Of a stretch of DNA of 64,000 nt, positions 54,029 through 64,000 are shown piece after piece. The first letter of the stretch is position 1; every line of letters begins with the position of its first letter. The stretch comes from Candidatus Hydrogenedens sp. (GTDB lineage: Bacteria > Hydrogenedentota > Hydrogenedentia > Hydrogenedentales > Hydrogenedentaceae). Below the pieces are notes generated by a model that was given only the letters and a program-made list of their open reading frames with translations, had not been told where the DNA came from and made no database searches. The translations under genes and the position numbers were made by a program. Where the stretch lies: the NCBI GenBank assembly GCA_035361075.1, contig DAOSBX010000004.1, forward strand, positions 1 to 64,000, read 5' to 3'.

Positions 54029-57000
54029 TTATCTAATTTTAACTTTTTCTTTCTTCCTATTATGAACCATCAAAAATATAGCAACAGATAAAATTACGCC
54101 AACATCTAATATATAACCAGATGGTTTATCTACACTCGGATCTGGACCACATACAAAGAATAAAAATCTTCTCTTTTTCTTCTGAGCGTCATTAATATAT
54201 TCGAAGCCATTTACCACTGTTTTCTCTGTTCGTTGATCTATATTCTTAACGGTTACGTCTAACGGACCTACCGTAGGGATTCCTCCTAATGGGAAACCTA
54301 CTAAAATAGTTGTTCCATCCGCAGACACTGATATTACAGGCATTAGTGTTTGTGCAAAATAAACCTCAATATTGCCGATAGATGAGAAATTAGAACCCTG
54401 GATTGTTACAGGAAATTCTTTTGACGTTCCTTTATTTGGCGATATAAAATCAATAATCGGTATCTTTCCAAGAGGTTTCGATGTTAGTCTTAATAAATCA
54501 GTCCGCGTTGCCTCATCACCAGTCGCTGTATTTCGCACTAATAATACTATTGGTTCTGTAGGGGTAACCCCTGGCAAAGTACTTACTGCTACTGAGATGG
54601 CTGTATCTGTCGCCTGTAAAATACGTACTTGATAACCAGAGATTCGAACTATTGGATTTGTTCCAAAATTGCGTCCATATATTACAAGTGAAACTTCTTG
54701 TCCATCAAGTGTTTGAACTGGTAATTCAGAAATAGAGGTCGATTCGATAACTAATGTGCTTGGACCTACCGACCTCTTAATAGCATTTATAACACCTGTT
54801 CTCTTCTTCTTTGTGCAATGAGAACGAACCCAATTAACTCCTGAATTATCTTCTTTTGCACCTGCTTGCTTTCCATCCAAATAATACCGAATCTGTGGGT
54901 TTTTGAAGTATGTAATGAAACCTAATCCTCTTACAGCCCATGGGAACTCACGGAATTTAGTAAAATCATTCCGTTGTTCACCCGTCAACCGAGCCCAAGT
55001 ATCCGGATCAGGCTCTGTCGGTGTATTAGGACCCCAGTTTACAATTCCTATTCTGAAATTCACACCTACTTTCATCTTATCTGATGCGCGAATAACTACA
55101 AAGAAATCGGGACCATAGAATGGATTTTTATTATCCGAACCAAGACTTGTTGGAATCCACTGACGATTTCTTGTCTGTTGGTCTTTTGGAATAGGAACAT
55201 TATCCGTACCTGGAGTAGAAAATACAAATTTCACCTGTGTAGCCTCGCCTGTCTGTCCAATATAAAATGGTGGGACATCCAAAGGTATTGGAATATCAAT
55301 ATCTGGGTCATATATACCATTTCTATTCGCTGGATTATTATCATTATCTCGATACAAGGCAATTCCACTTATTTGTGGGTCTATATTTAATGGTAACAAA
55401 TCATTTAACGGATTAAAATCTGAATTCGCTCCTTCATTGTAAATTTCTAACGTTATTTCTTCTAAGAAACTGGGATTCCGTTCAATCCGCCACGAACCGC
55501 TTCGTGGTGCACCACTCAACAAATATAATTGGTTAGTGGTATTTCCAACAATCTCGTATGATTCATAAGCAGAATCTATTAGAAAATCCCCAACCAAAGA
55601 ATTGGGCTCAAATGTAACTCCGCTGACAGTAAATGCTCTGTCAGAACCTACTCCATCATTACCCTGATATATACTGTCTTCAGGACGATTGGTAGATATA
55701 TCAAAGCCCATAAAAGCAAAAGCAGGTCCTCCAGGGATTATTGCTTGCTGTTGGCTTGTAAAATCATAAATTTGCACGGGAACATTCAATTCAAGCATAT
55801 CATGTCCATAAAAATCTTGTACAGGGTCCTCTTCCGGACTGGACTTAATGTAAGCAGAACCACTTGTATTAACCTGTGGATAGAACTGAATTCCTGCTTT
55901 ACGGTCTAAATCACTCCGTGCCGGAAGAGTTGCTGGAATAACTGCACGAAATACCTGGAACCGTTTCCCTTGATTATTCATACGAACTGTAATGAATAAA
56001 TCATCACCCGGGTTATTTCCTTCCGATTCCGTAGTTCCTTGTTCTACTGTTGTACCTTCTCCTCCTATTACTTGTTTTTCCAAAGTGCTTTCAATAGAAC
56101 TTACCTCTTTACTATCCTGGTTAAGGTTCTTTTCTAAATCAACATCTTCAATTAATATATTTGAACACAAAGTAGCTATAGGTTTTAATAAGGATGGCAT
56201 ATAATCATCTGTTGGCAAATTCCATTTTTGTTTAGGATATAGTGTTAATATCCACGCATAATCCCGCTGGTCTACTAATCCATCGCCATTCATATCATCT
56301 GGCAAACCATCTCCATCAATATCAATAGGTTCAGGTTTTGAACTCCATTGCAAGTTATTTACTGGAACAACCTTATCTCCAATATTTGGCATTGGTAAAT
56401 CCCAATAACCAGCAAGTAATTTAGGTTCAAAGAAAACCCCATTCTTGTCTGTATCCTCCCATAATAAAACTCCCGAGTCATAATTTTTACCATCTGGGTC
56501 CAGTGGCATCAATATATCTGGAGTAAACTCTGGACCCCAGAAAGCCACTACTATCTTAGCAACTGAAGGTGGTTCTTGCATTTCGGAGTTTGCTACAACA
56601 TCACCTGAACCTACAAGATTAATACCTAAGAGAGCTGTATGTTCAGAGTTTATATCTGCCTTTTGTGTTAACAGCCTTGCCTTACTAAATTCAGGTGCCC
56701 ATTGGCTTGCCCTCGGATATTCATTAGGTCCTATGTTTTTTGACCATGTTTGATATGTCGGAAGTATAGGTTGGTCTAATGGATTGACATAAGCAGAAGA
56801 ACGATTATCAGGTCCCACCACATCTACATGGTCAAATGGCACCGTTTCATAAGCAAACTGCCCCCCACTATGAGTATAGTCAAAATTTACAGATAGAGAG
56901 GCTGTATCAGAAATAGGATAGGTAAAACCACCGAATTCTCTCCATCTGGTAACACCAACAGAATGTCTATTTAAAAATTGACTTCGTACTTTACCGTCTG

Positions 57001-60000
57001 GGTCCATCCATTTATCGAAATCTTTGGGATAATCAACAAGTCCTGTTGTATAACCTAAACAATTACTCGAATTTGTAGAACCTGAACCAAAGAAGATATC
57101 TGATTCAAACTTATAAGAAGAATCTGAAATATAGGTTAAAACAAGGTCATGAACATCTACACCGACTTTTATCGGTTTTGTGGCTTTGGCATTTACTGTT
57201 CTCTGAGGCCACCATGGTTCCTGCTCACCCCATCTTGGGTCCGATTGCCATGGCGGACCACCACCATCTAACAACCCACCTAAGGGTGGAATTTGTGAAT
57301 CTACATAGATTCCACCTGTTGCATTTCCATTACTATCAATCCGTCGTGGTTCAATAAATACTTTAAAATCTGCTCCCATCATCACACCATTTCTATCCGG
57401 GATAGTCTGTGAAATATCCTTAAAACCGCTATCCGTTCGAACAACAACAAAGTAGTCATAGGAATATTCACTTCCTGTAGAGGGACCAACAAAATTATCT
57501 GGAATGGGTTCTACATATCCATCAACTACATCTGAAGATTCAGGATTAGGATACTGTCTCTTTCCATAGAAGAAACGTAGATTTATCTTCCACCATGGGT
57601 CTCCACCTCCAGGTGGGAACGGAATATATTCCCAATTTAACAATCGTCCCGTTGGTAATGCCAATCCTTCTGACAAACTATAACCTATTAAATCTTCAGG
57701 AAGCATTGGATAATCACCATTAAGTTGCACTCCCTGACCATCGGCACGAGGAATAGGTGGGTCAAATTTGCCATTATTATTAGTATCATGCCAAACCCAA
57801 ACACCATTAAAAACTATATCTTGAAATACTACCGAATCACTATCTATCAAATAACTATTGATTTGTGTTGATGTTTTATCCAAAGCCTCTCTTGGGTCAA
57901 ACCCACCATTCCCAGGTGGACCATAAGGGTCAGCACCTATATCCGTAAAAATAACATTTACCTCTCGGAGTTGAGGCCATATTTTTCTGTTTAAAACAAC
58001 TCGTGGACCTACTAATGGGTCATACTGGTCAGCATGCACAGATTTAGTTGAATGAACATTAATACCTATTACAGGTCTCCATACATCCATTAGAAGAAGT
58101 CTACGGAAAGATAGTAATTCTCCTGCATACATATAAAGAAGCTGATCTACTTGTGACCATTTCGGACGTGTGTGCTCTGCTAACGGTGTATACAATCGTG
58201 TTGGATAGTTCCAAGCATCAAAACTTGCAAAATCCCAATTCTCAACTGAGCTCAAATTATTTAAATCCCAAACTGCAAAGCTTGAGGAATATGCAGTATC
58301 AGAAATCATTCGTTCCGGTTTATCTTTATTATAGAAATTCGGATTATATTCATCAATAGGTTCGCCATCATTATTTCTTGGAAAGATACCGTTCAACTTC
58401 ACCATTTCTGCTCGTAATACATCACATGCTAACGTTAATTGACTACGCCATGTTGCCGAGGTCCGAACCGCAACAATATATGAGTTACCTTCAAAACCTT
58501 CATCTTGTGTTGGTCCTGTAACCACTGGATAATCCGGATTTTGTGCTGTTCCACTACCAAGGAAATTTAGTCGATACGTAAGCCCATCTTTTGAAAATGG
58601 ATTCTGTTTAATTAATGTGCCTAACGGAGAGCCATCAGCACCCCATTTAAACAACAAATCATCATAGTATGGGTCTAATGTATTATCATATTCTTCCTTC
58701 CTTGAATAATTCTCTTTAAATAAACCAAATTCCAACAGGTCAGTTACATCCGGTCCAGCAAGGTTTCCATAACCCTCATCTCTTCTGCTATCGGGTCGAA
58801 CCCGATACGTAAGAGATTTTAACACCCTTGGAGCAGGGTTTTCAGGGTCATAAGACATGGTAAACTTAAATAGAGGTACCCAGTCTATCAAAGGCAATAA
58901 TGCTTCTTTATCTTTAATAATCGACTCTACAGAGAAACTGGCACTTGGCTCTTCTTGTGTTTCCCCTTCAGTAGTCCCTTCTGTCTGTCCTTCCCCTTCT
59001 GTTGTTGATGGACATCCAACACAAGGTCCGACAGTAATATAATTTGGTATTTGATAACATAATTTCATTGTTTCATTGGTATTTACATTCTTAAATGTGA
59101 CTTCCAATGTAACTGAATAAAATCCTTCTTTGGTGTATCTATGTGTTGGATTCTGCTGTGTAGATTCTGGTGCTGGTACATTATCTCCAAAGGTCCATGA
59201 CCAGGCAATAGCCTTCCATGCATCTGTTCCAATAGACATATCCTTAAAAGCAACATCCAAACCTGGGTCTAACTCACCTGTAGCATCAGGGGTTATATAT
59301 CCTGATGTAGGTTGTGCTATAAAACTCACAAATGGGGCATTAAGAATCTCAATATAATCACGTTTTATCTTTGAAGCGGTTAATCCATTTTTATCAACAA
59401 TTTCCACACTCACAGTATATTTTCCAGGAGTACCATAAGTATGAGTTGGATTTTTATCAGTGGACTGACTTCCATCTCCAAATTTCCAAAGCACACTGGA
59501 GACAGTAATCCCACTTCCTGGTTTTAATGTAAATTTAATTTGCCCTCCTGGAACCTGTCTTTGTCTATCAGACGTAAAATCAACTGTTGGTACTTGTAAT
59601 GCGACTATTGGCTTGGTTCTACCGGATGCCACAGGATTGGTACGTACCCAATTTAAGCCCAACCTATCGGATTGTGCTTGACTTACATCCGGCTCTGCTC
59701 TGGCTGTCCATTTCCGTAATCGGTCGTTATATGCCCAGTAGCGATAAATTAACGGCTCTTTAAAGAAACTAATAAATCCTAAGGCACGATTACCCCATGG
59801 AAATTCGGAATATAACATAAATAATCCATCAGATAAATCTGCAGACGGAGGATAAACGCGAACAAAATTGTCAGGGTCCGGCTCTGTCGGTGTATCAGGA
59901 CCAAAGGATACAATTGCTGATTGGAATGAATCGCCTGGACTAATTGACGGTGAAGTCCGAATCACTACAAAGAAGTCCGGTCCATATCCATTCTCACTTG

Positions 60001-63000
60001 GACAATCTCCAAAACATACTGGAATCGGCTGACGAAGACGGGGTTGAGATACGTAAGGCGTTCCACCTTGAGATGAATCCCGACCAGTACTATTATCTGT
60101 CCCCGGAGAAGAGAATACAAATCGTACCTGATATCTCGGGTCACCAGGACGTGAATACCATACCGGAGCTGAATCCAGTCGTAAAGGCAAGTCAATATAT
60201 TCAATTTCACCGTTTGAACCTATTATAGGCGGGTCAAATACACCATTTGTATTCTTTGGGTTCCAATCATTATCACGCCATATAGAAACACCGCTCAATT
60301 TATCATTAGCAGGGTCTTCTTCATTCAAAGGCAACAAATCTGTATACGGGTCAAAACTTTGATTCGCTTGTAAATCTACAGAATAAAACTCAACGATAAC
60401 CTGTTCTAAAAACGTCGGGTCCTTTACAATATACCACGGACTTCCATTCCTTGGTGTTCCTGCTCGAAGACTCAATGTCCTACTTTGGGCACCAGTTATT
60501 TCAAAGGCTTCCACACGTTTATCGACGTCTCTCTCAGTATTGCCGTACGCAACCAGCCATAAACCGGTTACATTTTTCGTCCATGCACCATTAGAGAAAT
60601 ACGTTGTATCACCTACATTAGGAATAACTATATCATTTGTATCCGGTGCAAATGATTTATCTCCACCAGCAGCACCAGTTCCATTTCCATAAGCAATTAA
60701 ATTGTTAACTCGGTTCATCGAAGCATCGATACCTAATATGGAAATAGGCTGTCCACCTGGGGTTATCACTGGTGTTGTAATACCACTGGTTGACGGGGGA
60801 AGTAACGCATCTGTTAAATCTACAACTCGTGCAGGAACACTCACTTGAAGCATATCATGACCATAAAAATCCTGCAATCCGCCTTCTTCGGGATTCGTCT
60901 TCCATGCTCCACCACGGGACGTTAAACCACCTTGTGATAAAATGATTCCAGCAAATTGAGACGACGTTGGAGATCTGTCGGGCAATCGTGCCGGAATAAC
61001 ACAACGAAACTCTTCAAAAGCACTTACCGTATCTGATGTGCGAATAACAACAAATAAATCATCACCTCGGTGACCACCTTCAGTAAGGGCTTTGGCACTC
61101 TTCTCATACGGAACAACATTTGCAACACCGTTATCGTTAAAATCAGCATTTAAAATATCCAAAAGTAGAGATTTCTTTTTAGAAAACGCAAGTTTTTCAG
61201 TTTCTTTTATGTCTTTCACAAGTTCTAAAGGTATAGGTGATACGGTTTCTTCATTAGCACCTGAATCTAAACTCTTAGCACTACTTGGCGGATTGGCTCC
61301 ACCAGCACGAAAATCTGATTGTGGGACTGTCCATGGCTTTGCTGGAGTTAACTGCAATACCCATGCAAGGTCCTTCAATCCATCCCAGACTTTCCTTTGT
61401 GCTGATGATAATTGTGGACGTTCCGGATCTGATAAATCGACAACACCATCCGTTACAATTCCATCACCACTCAAATCATCCGGGATATTATCACCATCTA
61501 AATCCACAGGTTCTGGAGCAATCCCCCATTCTAATGACCCCGGAACTAATGGCACAATTTTATCTATAAATGTAGGGATTGGGGCTTTATCAAAGAAAAG
61601 CGGTCCTGTAAAAACACCATCATTGTTCGTATCCTCATAAAGCAGGACACCAGATGAGGGCAATGTGCCTCCAGTGCTATCCAGAGGTGTTAAATCAGAT
61701 GGGTCAAACTCCGGCCCCCAAAACGCTATATACATACTATTTAATGCTACCGGTCCTAATTTATTAACAACTGGGTCATCTGCACCGGCAAGATTTAGTC
61801 CTAACACCGCTACTGGCTGGGACTTATATTCCACTTTTTGTCGTAAAATTCGTGCCGCCCTTGCTTCTCCATTAGCACCCGAAATCACCGTATTGCTACC
61901 CCAACCCAAAGGCCAATCTGCCATTTGCGGATATCGATTTCGAGACATAGCGTTCTTCGTTACTAACCACGGTCCCCTCTCTACTGCATTAACTTTACCA
62001 CCCTTTACACCATAAGGATACTGAGATACAACTAATTGATTCCCATTTGTTAAATATGGTGCAACATATGCCGAATGAGCATTTTCAAGAGTTAAGACAT
62101 TTCCATTATTACTAACGATATAATATCTTCCACCATTATTATCAATAAACCACCAACCTGAAAGGTCGACTCCACCAAAATTGCCATCTAATAACTCCGC
62201 ATAGTAAATATCATTCTTGTAAGTGTCCCATACTTCGCTCCATGTTTCAATATCATTTGGGTCCTCGTTAGGGTCAAAATGGTAATACTCAAGGTTATCT
62301 GTTAAACTCCCCTCATCAGCATAAATAATGCACCGTGTTCCAAAATTAGTTAAATCCAACCTTATAGGCCATGTTGTATAATCTGGAAGTGTCGGTTGGA
62401 TAAACGGCTTCGGATAATATATACTCCGAGGAACAAGTGCTCGTGGTAATAATGTGTCATCAAATGTCGGTTCAAATGGCACGGTTTCAAACGAATATTG
62501 AAATGACGTTAACTCATCAAGATTCGGTATCTGATAACCTGTCCAGAAAACACCTTCCGAATAATCAGGCAAGAATCCAGGATTGTATATATACTTTACC
62601 GCATTAGTTGGACGTAACAAAGGATTATCTGTAGTATCTAAAACGAAGTCTCCAGGAGGTGCAAGACCAAGAAGGAATCTTTGGTTAAAAATACCAAACA
62701 CATCAAAACCAGTATTTAAATTCATAGGTGGATCTATCCATAATCCGAGATACGTCATCCCCCTTGTCCCCCTCCAATCATACCAAAGAAAATTTGCATA
62801 ATTCTGAAGGACATAATGATTGCCAACACCAATAGGAAGCGGTTGTGTTGGATGTATATATGTTTCCCTTCCAAATGTATTATCGGTGCTGTAGGTCATG
62901 ACAAGGTCATGGACTTCAAATCCAATTCTTTGTGGCTTTACGTTATCCTGTATATGTTCTCGTTCATGCCACCACGGCCGATTTATCTTGCGATTCACTT

Positions 63001-64000
63001 CCGACGTAGAACCAATAGGATATGTATCATCTATCCACGGCGTATCCTGTACATATTTCTTTGTCTTGGCTAAATACATATTTGAGAACCAAATTCCTCC
63101 ATCCCAGTGCCCCCCATCTCTCGGATTCCAACGACGTGGCTCAATAAACGCACGGAAATCACCTCCAAAGGTAGCCCCCGGACCTGAAGTCCTACCCGAT
63201 ATGTCCTTCTTACCACTATTTGTTCTTAACACTACAAAGTAGTCAGGTTTCTCTATAGCGGTATTAGGCACACCAGGTTTATAATAATCTGCAACAGGTT
63301 CAAAATATCCTGTGGGATCATCGTCTGGACATCTCCTTCTACCTCCTGAAAATCTTAACCGCACTTTCCACCACGGGTCACCACCACCTGGTGGGAAAGG
63401 TTCGTATTCCCAATAAATCTTTGTATCAACTAAACCTCCCTGCTCATAAGTGGCAGGGTACATTGGACAATCAAGAAACGAAACACCATATGTGCTACCA
63501 GAACTATCAAGTGGCACCGGAGGGTCAAATATTCCGTTTCCTCCTTCCGATTTTTCATGAGTATCGTGATAGAGCCACACACCACTAAATGCATAATCGT
63601 TCTGAACAGCTATAGAACAATCTCCTGCAGATGAAGTTGTTATTGGCTCCAAAGCATAATTGGGATTAAATCCTCCATTTCCTGGTGGACCAAATGGGTC
63701 TCCACCTATATCGGTCAATATTAGATTTAGTTCCCAAATTTGTGCTGAAGGGTCTCCATGAGCATTAATACCTAACACCGGTATCCATGAATCTACAGGT
63801 AAAACATGTCTTAAATCCAATATTTCCCCCGTAACTGCTTCTATAAATGTGTCGGAAATATCCCACCTTGGTCTTGTATGCTCAGGCACAGGAGTATACA
63901 TAAAGAAGGGCCAAGATGATATATTCCGTTCTGTTCCAGGACGGTAACCAAAAATAGTATCACCTGTCAAATCATAAACATTAAAATGCCCTGTATATTG
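54029..64000 (-). CDS. Giant exoprotein with duplicated ~1400-residue unit, PKD and IPT/TIG domains and C-terminal anchor (5' partial)
   Basis: The frame is open to the window edge: 3323 residues visible. The TTG at 63970 is internal, because upstream codons continue the repeat (FNVYDLTGD, matching FAVWDLNN of copy 2). Order by visible numbering: copy 1 (1-1465), PKD domains (about 1473-1550 and 1555-1653; VLWKFGDGSQSTDKNPTHTY and WTFGDN), a Thr/Glu/Gly linker (1663-1682), copy 2 (1684-3071), two IPT/TIG domains (3075-3270; VSLVIYGRNFG, FPVTIQGSNFSSIGNI), then Cys-Gly, a membrane helix (about 3290-3312) and a basic tail NRKKEKVKIR. Copies hold beta modules with DxDGDGLPDD calcium-type loops. 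It is probably a surface adhesin or stalk exported with the following protease and Gsp system. No family name is claimed. Confidence 0.88.
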   Translation of the reverse strand, partial: QYTGHFNVYDLTGDTIFGYRPGTERNISSWPFFMYTPVPEHTRPRWDISDTFIEAVTGEILDLRHVLPVDSWIPVLGINAHGDPSAQIWELNLILTDIGGDPFGPPGNGGFNPNYALEPITTSSAGDCSIAVQNDYAFSGVWLYHDTHEKSEGGNGIFDPPVPLDSSGSTYGVSFLDCPMYPATYEQGGLVDTKIYWEYEPFPPGGGDPWWKVRLRFSGGRRRCPDDDPTGYFEPVADYYKPGVPNTAIEKPDYFVVLRTNSGKKDISGRTSGPGATFGGDFRAFIEPRRWNPRDGGHWDGGIWFSNMYLAKTKKYVQDTPWIDDTYPIGSTSEVNRKINRPWWHEREHIQDNVKPQRIGFEVHDLVMTYSTDNTFGRETYIHPTQPLPIGVGNHYVLQNYANFLWYDWRGTRGMTYLGLWIDPPMNLNTGFDVFGIFNQRFLLGLAPPGDFVLDTTDNPLLRPTNAVKYIYNPGFLPDYSEGVFWTGYQIPNLDELTSFQYSFETVPFEPTFDDTLLPRALVPRSIYYPKPFIQPTLPDYTTWPIRLDLTNFGTRCIIYADEGSLTDNLEYYHFDPNEDPNDIETWSEVWDTYKNDIYYAELLDGNFGGVDLSGWWFIDNNGGRYYIVSNNGNVLTLENAHSAYVAPYLTNGNQLVVSQYPYGVKGGKVNAVERGPWLVTKNAMSRNRYPQMADWPLGWGSNTVISGANGEARAARILRQKVEYKSQPVAVLGLNLAGADDPVVNKLGPVALNSMYIAFWGPEFDPSDLTPLDSTGGTLPSSGVLLYEDTNNDGVFTGPLFFDKAPIPTFIDKIVPLVPGSLEWGIAPEPVDLDGDNIPDDLSGDGIVTDGVVDLSDPERPQLSSAQRKVWDGLKDLAWVLQLTPAKPWTVPQSDFRAGGANPPSSAKSLDSGANEETVSPIPLELVKDIKETEKLAFSKKKSLLLDILNADFNDNGVANVVPYEKSAKALTEGGHRGDDLFVVIRTSDTVSAFEEFRCVIPARLPDRSPTSSQFAGIILSQGGLTSRGGAWKTNPEEGGLQDFYGHDMLQVSVPARVVDLTDALLPPSTSGITTPVITPGGQPISILGIDASMNRVNNLIAYGNGTGAAGGDKSFAPDTNDIVIPNVGDTTYFSNGAWTKNVTGLWLVAYGNTERDVDKRVEAFEITGAQSRTLSLRAGTPRNGSPWYIVKDPTFLEQVIVEFYSVDLQANQSFDPYTDLLPLNEEDPANDKLSGVSIWRDNDWNPKNTNGVFDPPIIGSNGEIEYIDLPLRLDSAPVWYSRPGDPRYQVRFVFSSPGTDNSTGRDSSQGGTPYVSQPRLRQPIPVCFGDCPSENGYGPDFFVVIRTSPSISPGDSFQSAIVSFGPDTPTEPDPDNFVRVYPPSADLSDGLFMLYSEFPWGNRALGFISFFKEPLIYRYWAYNDRLRKWTARAEPDVSQAQSDRLGLNWVRTNPVASGRTKPIVALQVPTVDFTSDRQRQVPGGQIKFTLKPGSGITVSSVLWKFGDGSQSTDKNPTHTYGTPGKYTVSVEIVDKNGLTASKIKRDYIEILNAPFVSFIAQPTSGYITPDATGELDPGLDVAFKDMSIGTDAWKAIAWSWTFGDNVPAPESTQQNPTHRYTKEGFYSVTLEVTFKNVNTNETMKLCYQIPNYITVGPCVGCPSTTEGEGQTEGTTEGETQEEPSASFSVESIIKDKEALLPLIDWVPLFKFTMSYDPENPAPRVLKSLTYRVRPDSRRDEGYGNLAGPDVTDLLEFGLFKENYSRKEEYDNTLDPYYDDLLFKWGADGSPLGTLIKQNPFSKDGLTYRLNFLGSGTAQNPDYPVVTGPTQDEGFEGNSYIVAVRTSATWRSQLTLACDVLRAEMVKLNGIFPRNNDGEPIDEYNPNFYNKDKPERMISDTAYSSSFAVWDLNNLSSVENWDFASFDAWNYPTRLYTPLAEHTRPKWSQVDQLLYMYAGELLSFRRLLLMDVWRPVIGINVHSTKSVHADQYDPLVGPRVVLNRKIWPQLREVNVIFTDIGADPYGPPGNGGFDPREALDKTSTQINSYLIDSDSVVFQDIVFNGVWVWHDTNNNGKFDPPIPRADGQGVQLNGDYPMLPEDLIGYSLSEGLALPTGRLLNWEYIPFPPGGGDPWWKINLRFFYGKRQYPNPESSDVVDGYVEPIPDNFVGPSTGSEYSYDYFVVVRTDSGFKDISQTIPDRNGVMMGADFKVFIEPRRIDSNGNATGGIYVDSQIPPLGGLLDGGGPPWQSDPRWGEQEPWWPQRTVNAKATKPIKVGVDVHDLVLTYISDSSYKFESDIFFGSGSTNSSNCLGYTTGLVDYPKDFDKWMDPDGKVRSQFLNRHSVGVTRWREFGGFTYPISDTASLSVNFDYTHSGGQFAYETVPFDHVDVVGPDNRSSAYVNPLDQPILPTYQTWSKNIGPNEYPRASQWAPEFSKARLLTQKADINSEHTALLGINLVGSGDVVANSEMQEPPSVAKIVVAFWGPEFTPDILMPLDPDGKNYDSGVLLWEDTDKNGVFFEPKLLAGYWDLPMPNIGDKVVPVNNLQWSSKPEPIDIDGDGLPDDMNGDGLVDQRDYAWILTLYPKQKWNLPTDDYMPSLLKPIATLCSNILIEDVDLEKNLNQDSKEVSSIESTLEKQVIGGEGTTVEQGTTESEGNNPGDDLFITVRMNNQGKRFQVFRAVIPATLPARSDLDRKAGIQFYPQVNTSGSAYIKSSPEEDPVQDFYGHDMLELNVPVQIYDFTSQQQAIIPGGPAFAFMGFDISTNRPEDSIYQGNDGVGSDRAFTVSGVTFEPNSLVGDFLIDSAYESYEIVGNTTNQLYLLSGAPRSGSWRIERNPSFLEEITLEIYNEGANSDFNPLNDLLPLNIDPQISGIALYRDNDNNPANRNGIYDPDIDIPIPLDVPPFYIGQTGEATQVKFVFSTPGTDNVPIPKDQQTRNRQWIPTSLGSDNKNPFYGPDFFVVIRASDKMKVGVNFRIGIVNWGPNTPTEPDPDTWARLTGEQRNDFTKFREFPWAVRGLGFITYFKNPQIRYYLDGKQAGAKEDNSGVNWVRSHCTKKKRTGVINAIKRSVGPSTLVIESTSISELPVQTLDGQEVSLVIYGRNFGTNPIVRISGYQVRILQATDTAISVAVSTLPGVTPTEPIVLLVRNTATGDEATRTDLLRLTSKPLGKIPIIDFISPNKGTSKEFPVTIQGSNFSSIGNIEVYFAQTLMPVISVSADGTTILVGFPLGGIPTVGPLDVTVKNIDQRTEKTVVNGFEYINDAQKKKRRFLFFVCGPDPSVDKPSGYILDVGVILSVAIFLMVHNRKKEKVKIR
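54785..58950 (-). repeat. Copy 2 of the long internal protein repeat
   Basis: Same modules in the same order: EHTRPKW, TDIGADPYGPPGNGGFDP, DVHDLVLTY, AFWGPEFTPDILMPLD, DGDGLPDDMNGDG, QDFYGHDMLE, FVFSTPGTDN, FYGPDFFVVIRAS, WGPNTPTEPDPDTW, GVNWVRSH. Its first ~220 residues (58290-58950) have no visible partner because copy 1 is cut by the window end. Confidence 0.9.
59600..64000 (-). repeat. Copy 1 of the long internal protein repeat (truncated at the window edge)
   Basis: Module order matches copy 2: EHTRPRW, TDIGGDPFGPPGNGGFNP, EVHDLVMTY, AFWGPEFDPSDLTPLD, DGDNIPDDLSGDG, QDFYGHDMLQ, FVFSSPGTDN, GYGPDFFVVIRTS, FGPDTPTEPDPDNF, GLNWVRTNP. DNA identity has decayed, so the duplication is old. Confidence 0.9.

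Noticed and set aside
61092..61640. 182-codon plus-strand reading frame
   Set aside because: It is antisense to the giant exoprotein, whose repeat modules and codon use are clear. No ribosome site or recognisable domain is seen on the plus strand.
63968..63970. TTG at 63970 as the start of the giant exoprotein
   Set aside because: Upstream in-frame codons to the window edge match the corresponding part of copy 2 (FNVYDL against FAVWDL). The true start lies outside the window.

Overview
The window is an AT-rich stretch of chromosome from a Gram-negative bacterium. It carries two secretins, KDO transferase (WaaA) and many proteins with signal peptides. Two proteins have Glu-Gly-Ser/Thr tetrapeptide linkers, and one ends in a dockerin-like module ending in GTEDGYCPGPA. 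From memory, that combination is typical of uncultured PVC/FCB-like phyla such as Hydrogenedentota or Lentisphaerota. I recognise the style rather than prove the taxon. Except for the first partial gene (plus strand, 1-363), every gene reads leftward on the minus strand.

Layout from right to left, in the direction of transcription. (1) 64000-51524: a 5'-truncated giant exoprotein built from two ~1400-residue copies, with PKD, IPT/TIG and C-terminal membrane segments, then a matrixin-type zinc protease. (2) 51300-38588: a complete type II secretion operon gspC-D-E-F-G-H-I-J-K-L-M with short gaps and start/stop overlaps. The two exoproteins lie just upstream and are likely substrates. (3) 38377-14581: a type IV pilus-like operon with pilB, pilT, a second PilB/GspE-type ATPase, pilC, a GspG-like pilin and GspH-, GspI- and GspJ-like pilins. 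It ends with a 2551-residue GspK/PilX-like pilin and a translationally coupled 1970-residue secreted protein. (4) 14493-13093: a lipoprotein with three PEGA domains and an FGE-like domain, behind its own sigma70-type promoter. (5) 12846-6013: the alignment complex, comprising a PilM-PilN fusion, PilO, a PilP/GspC-like protein and a secretin with a Gly/Met/Tyr repeat insert. (6) 5970-1003: waaA, two sugar-type ABC permeases, a solute-binding lipoprotein and a DUF962/Mpo1-like membrane protein. (7) 430-1002: non-coding, with a decayed IS1595-like transposase.

The genes make one theme: two paralogous type IV filament machines sharing a chromosome segment. The Gsp operon has its own secretin, ATPase, platform and five pseudopilins. 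The second machine is split into a motor/pilin operon (pilBT-gspE2-C-pilins) and an alignment/secretin operon (pilMN-O-P-Q). No prepilin peptidase is present, so a shared PilD/GspO must be encoded elsewhere. The most novel part is the end of the pilin operon. There a GspK-like tip pilin has grown about eightfold by adding metal-binding and lamin-tail-like modules, and is followed at once by a giant multi-domain exoprotein. I infer that the pair is a filament tip or surface adhesin complex. No tRNA, rRNA, CRISPR array or intact mobile element was seen.
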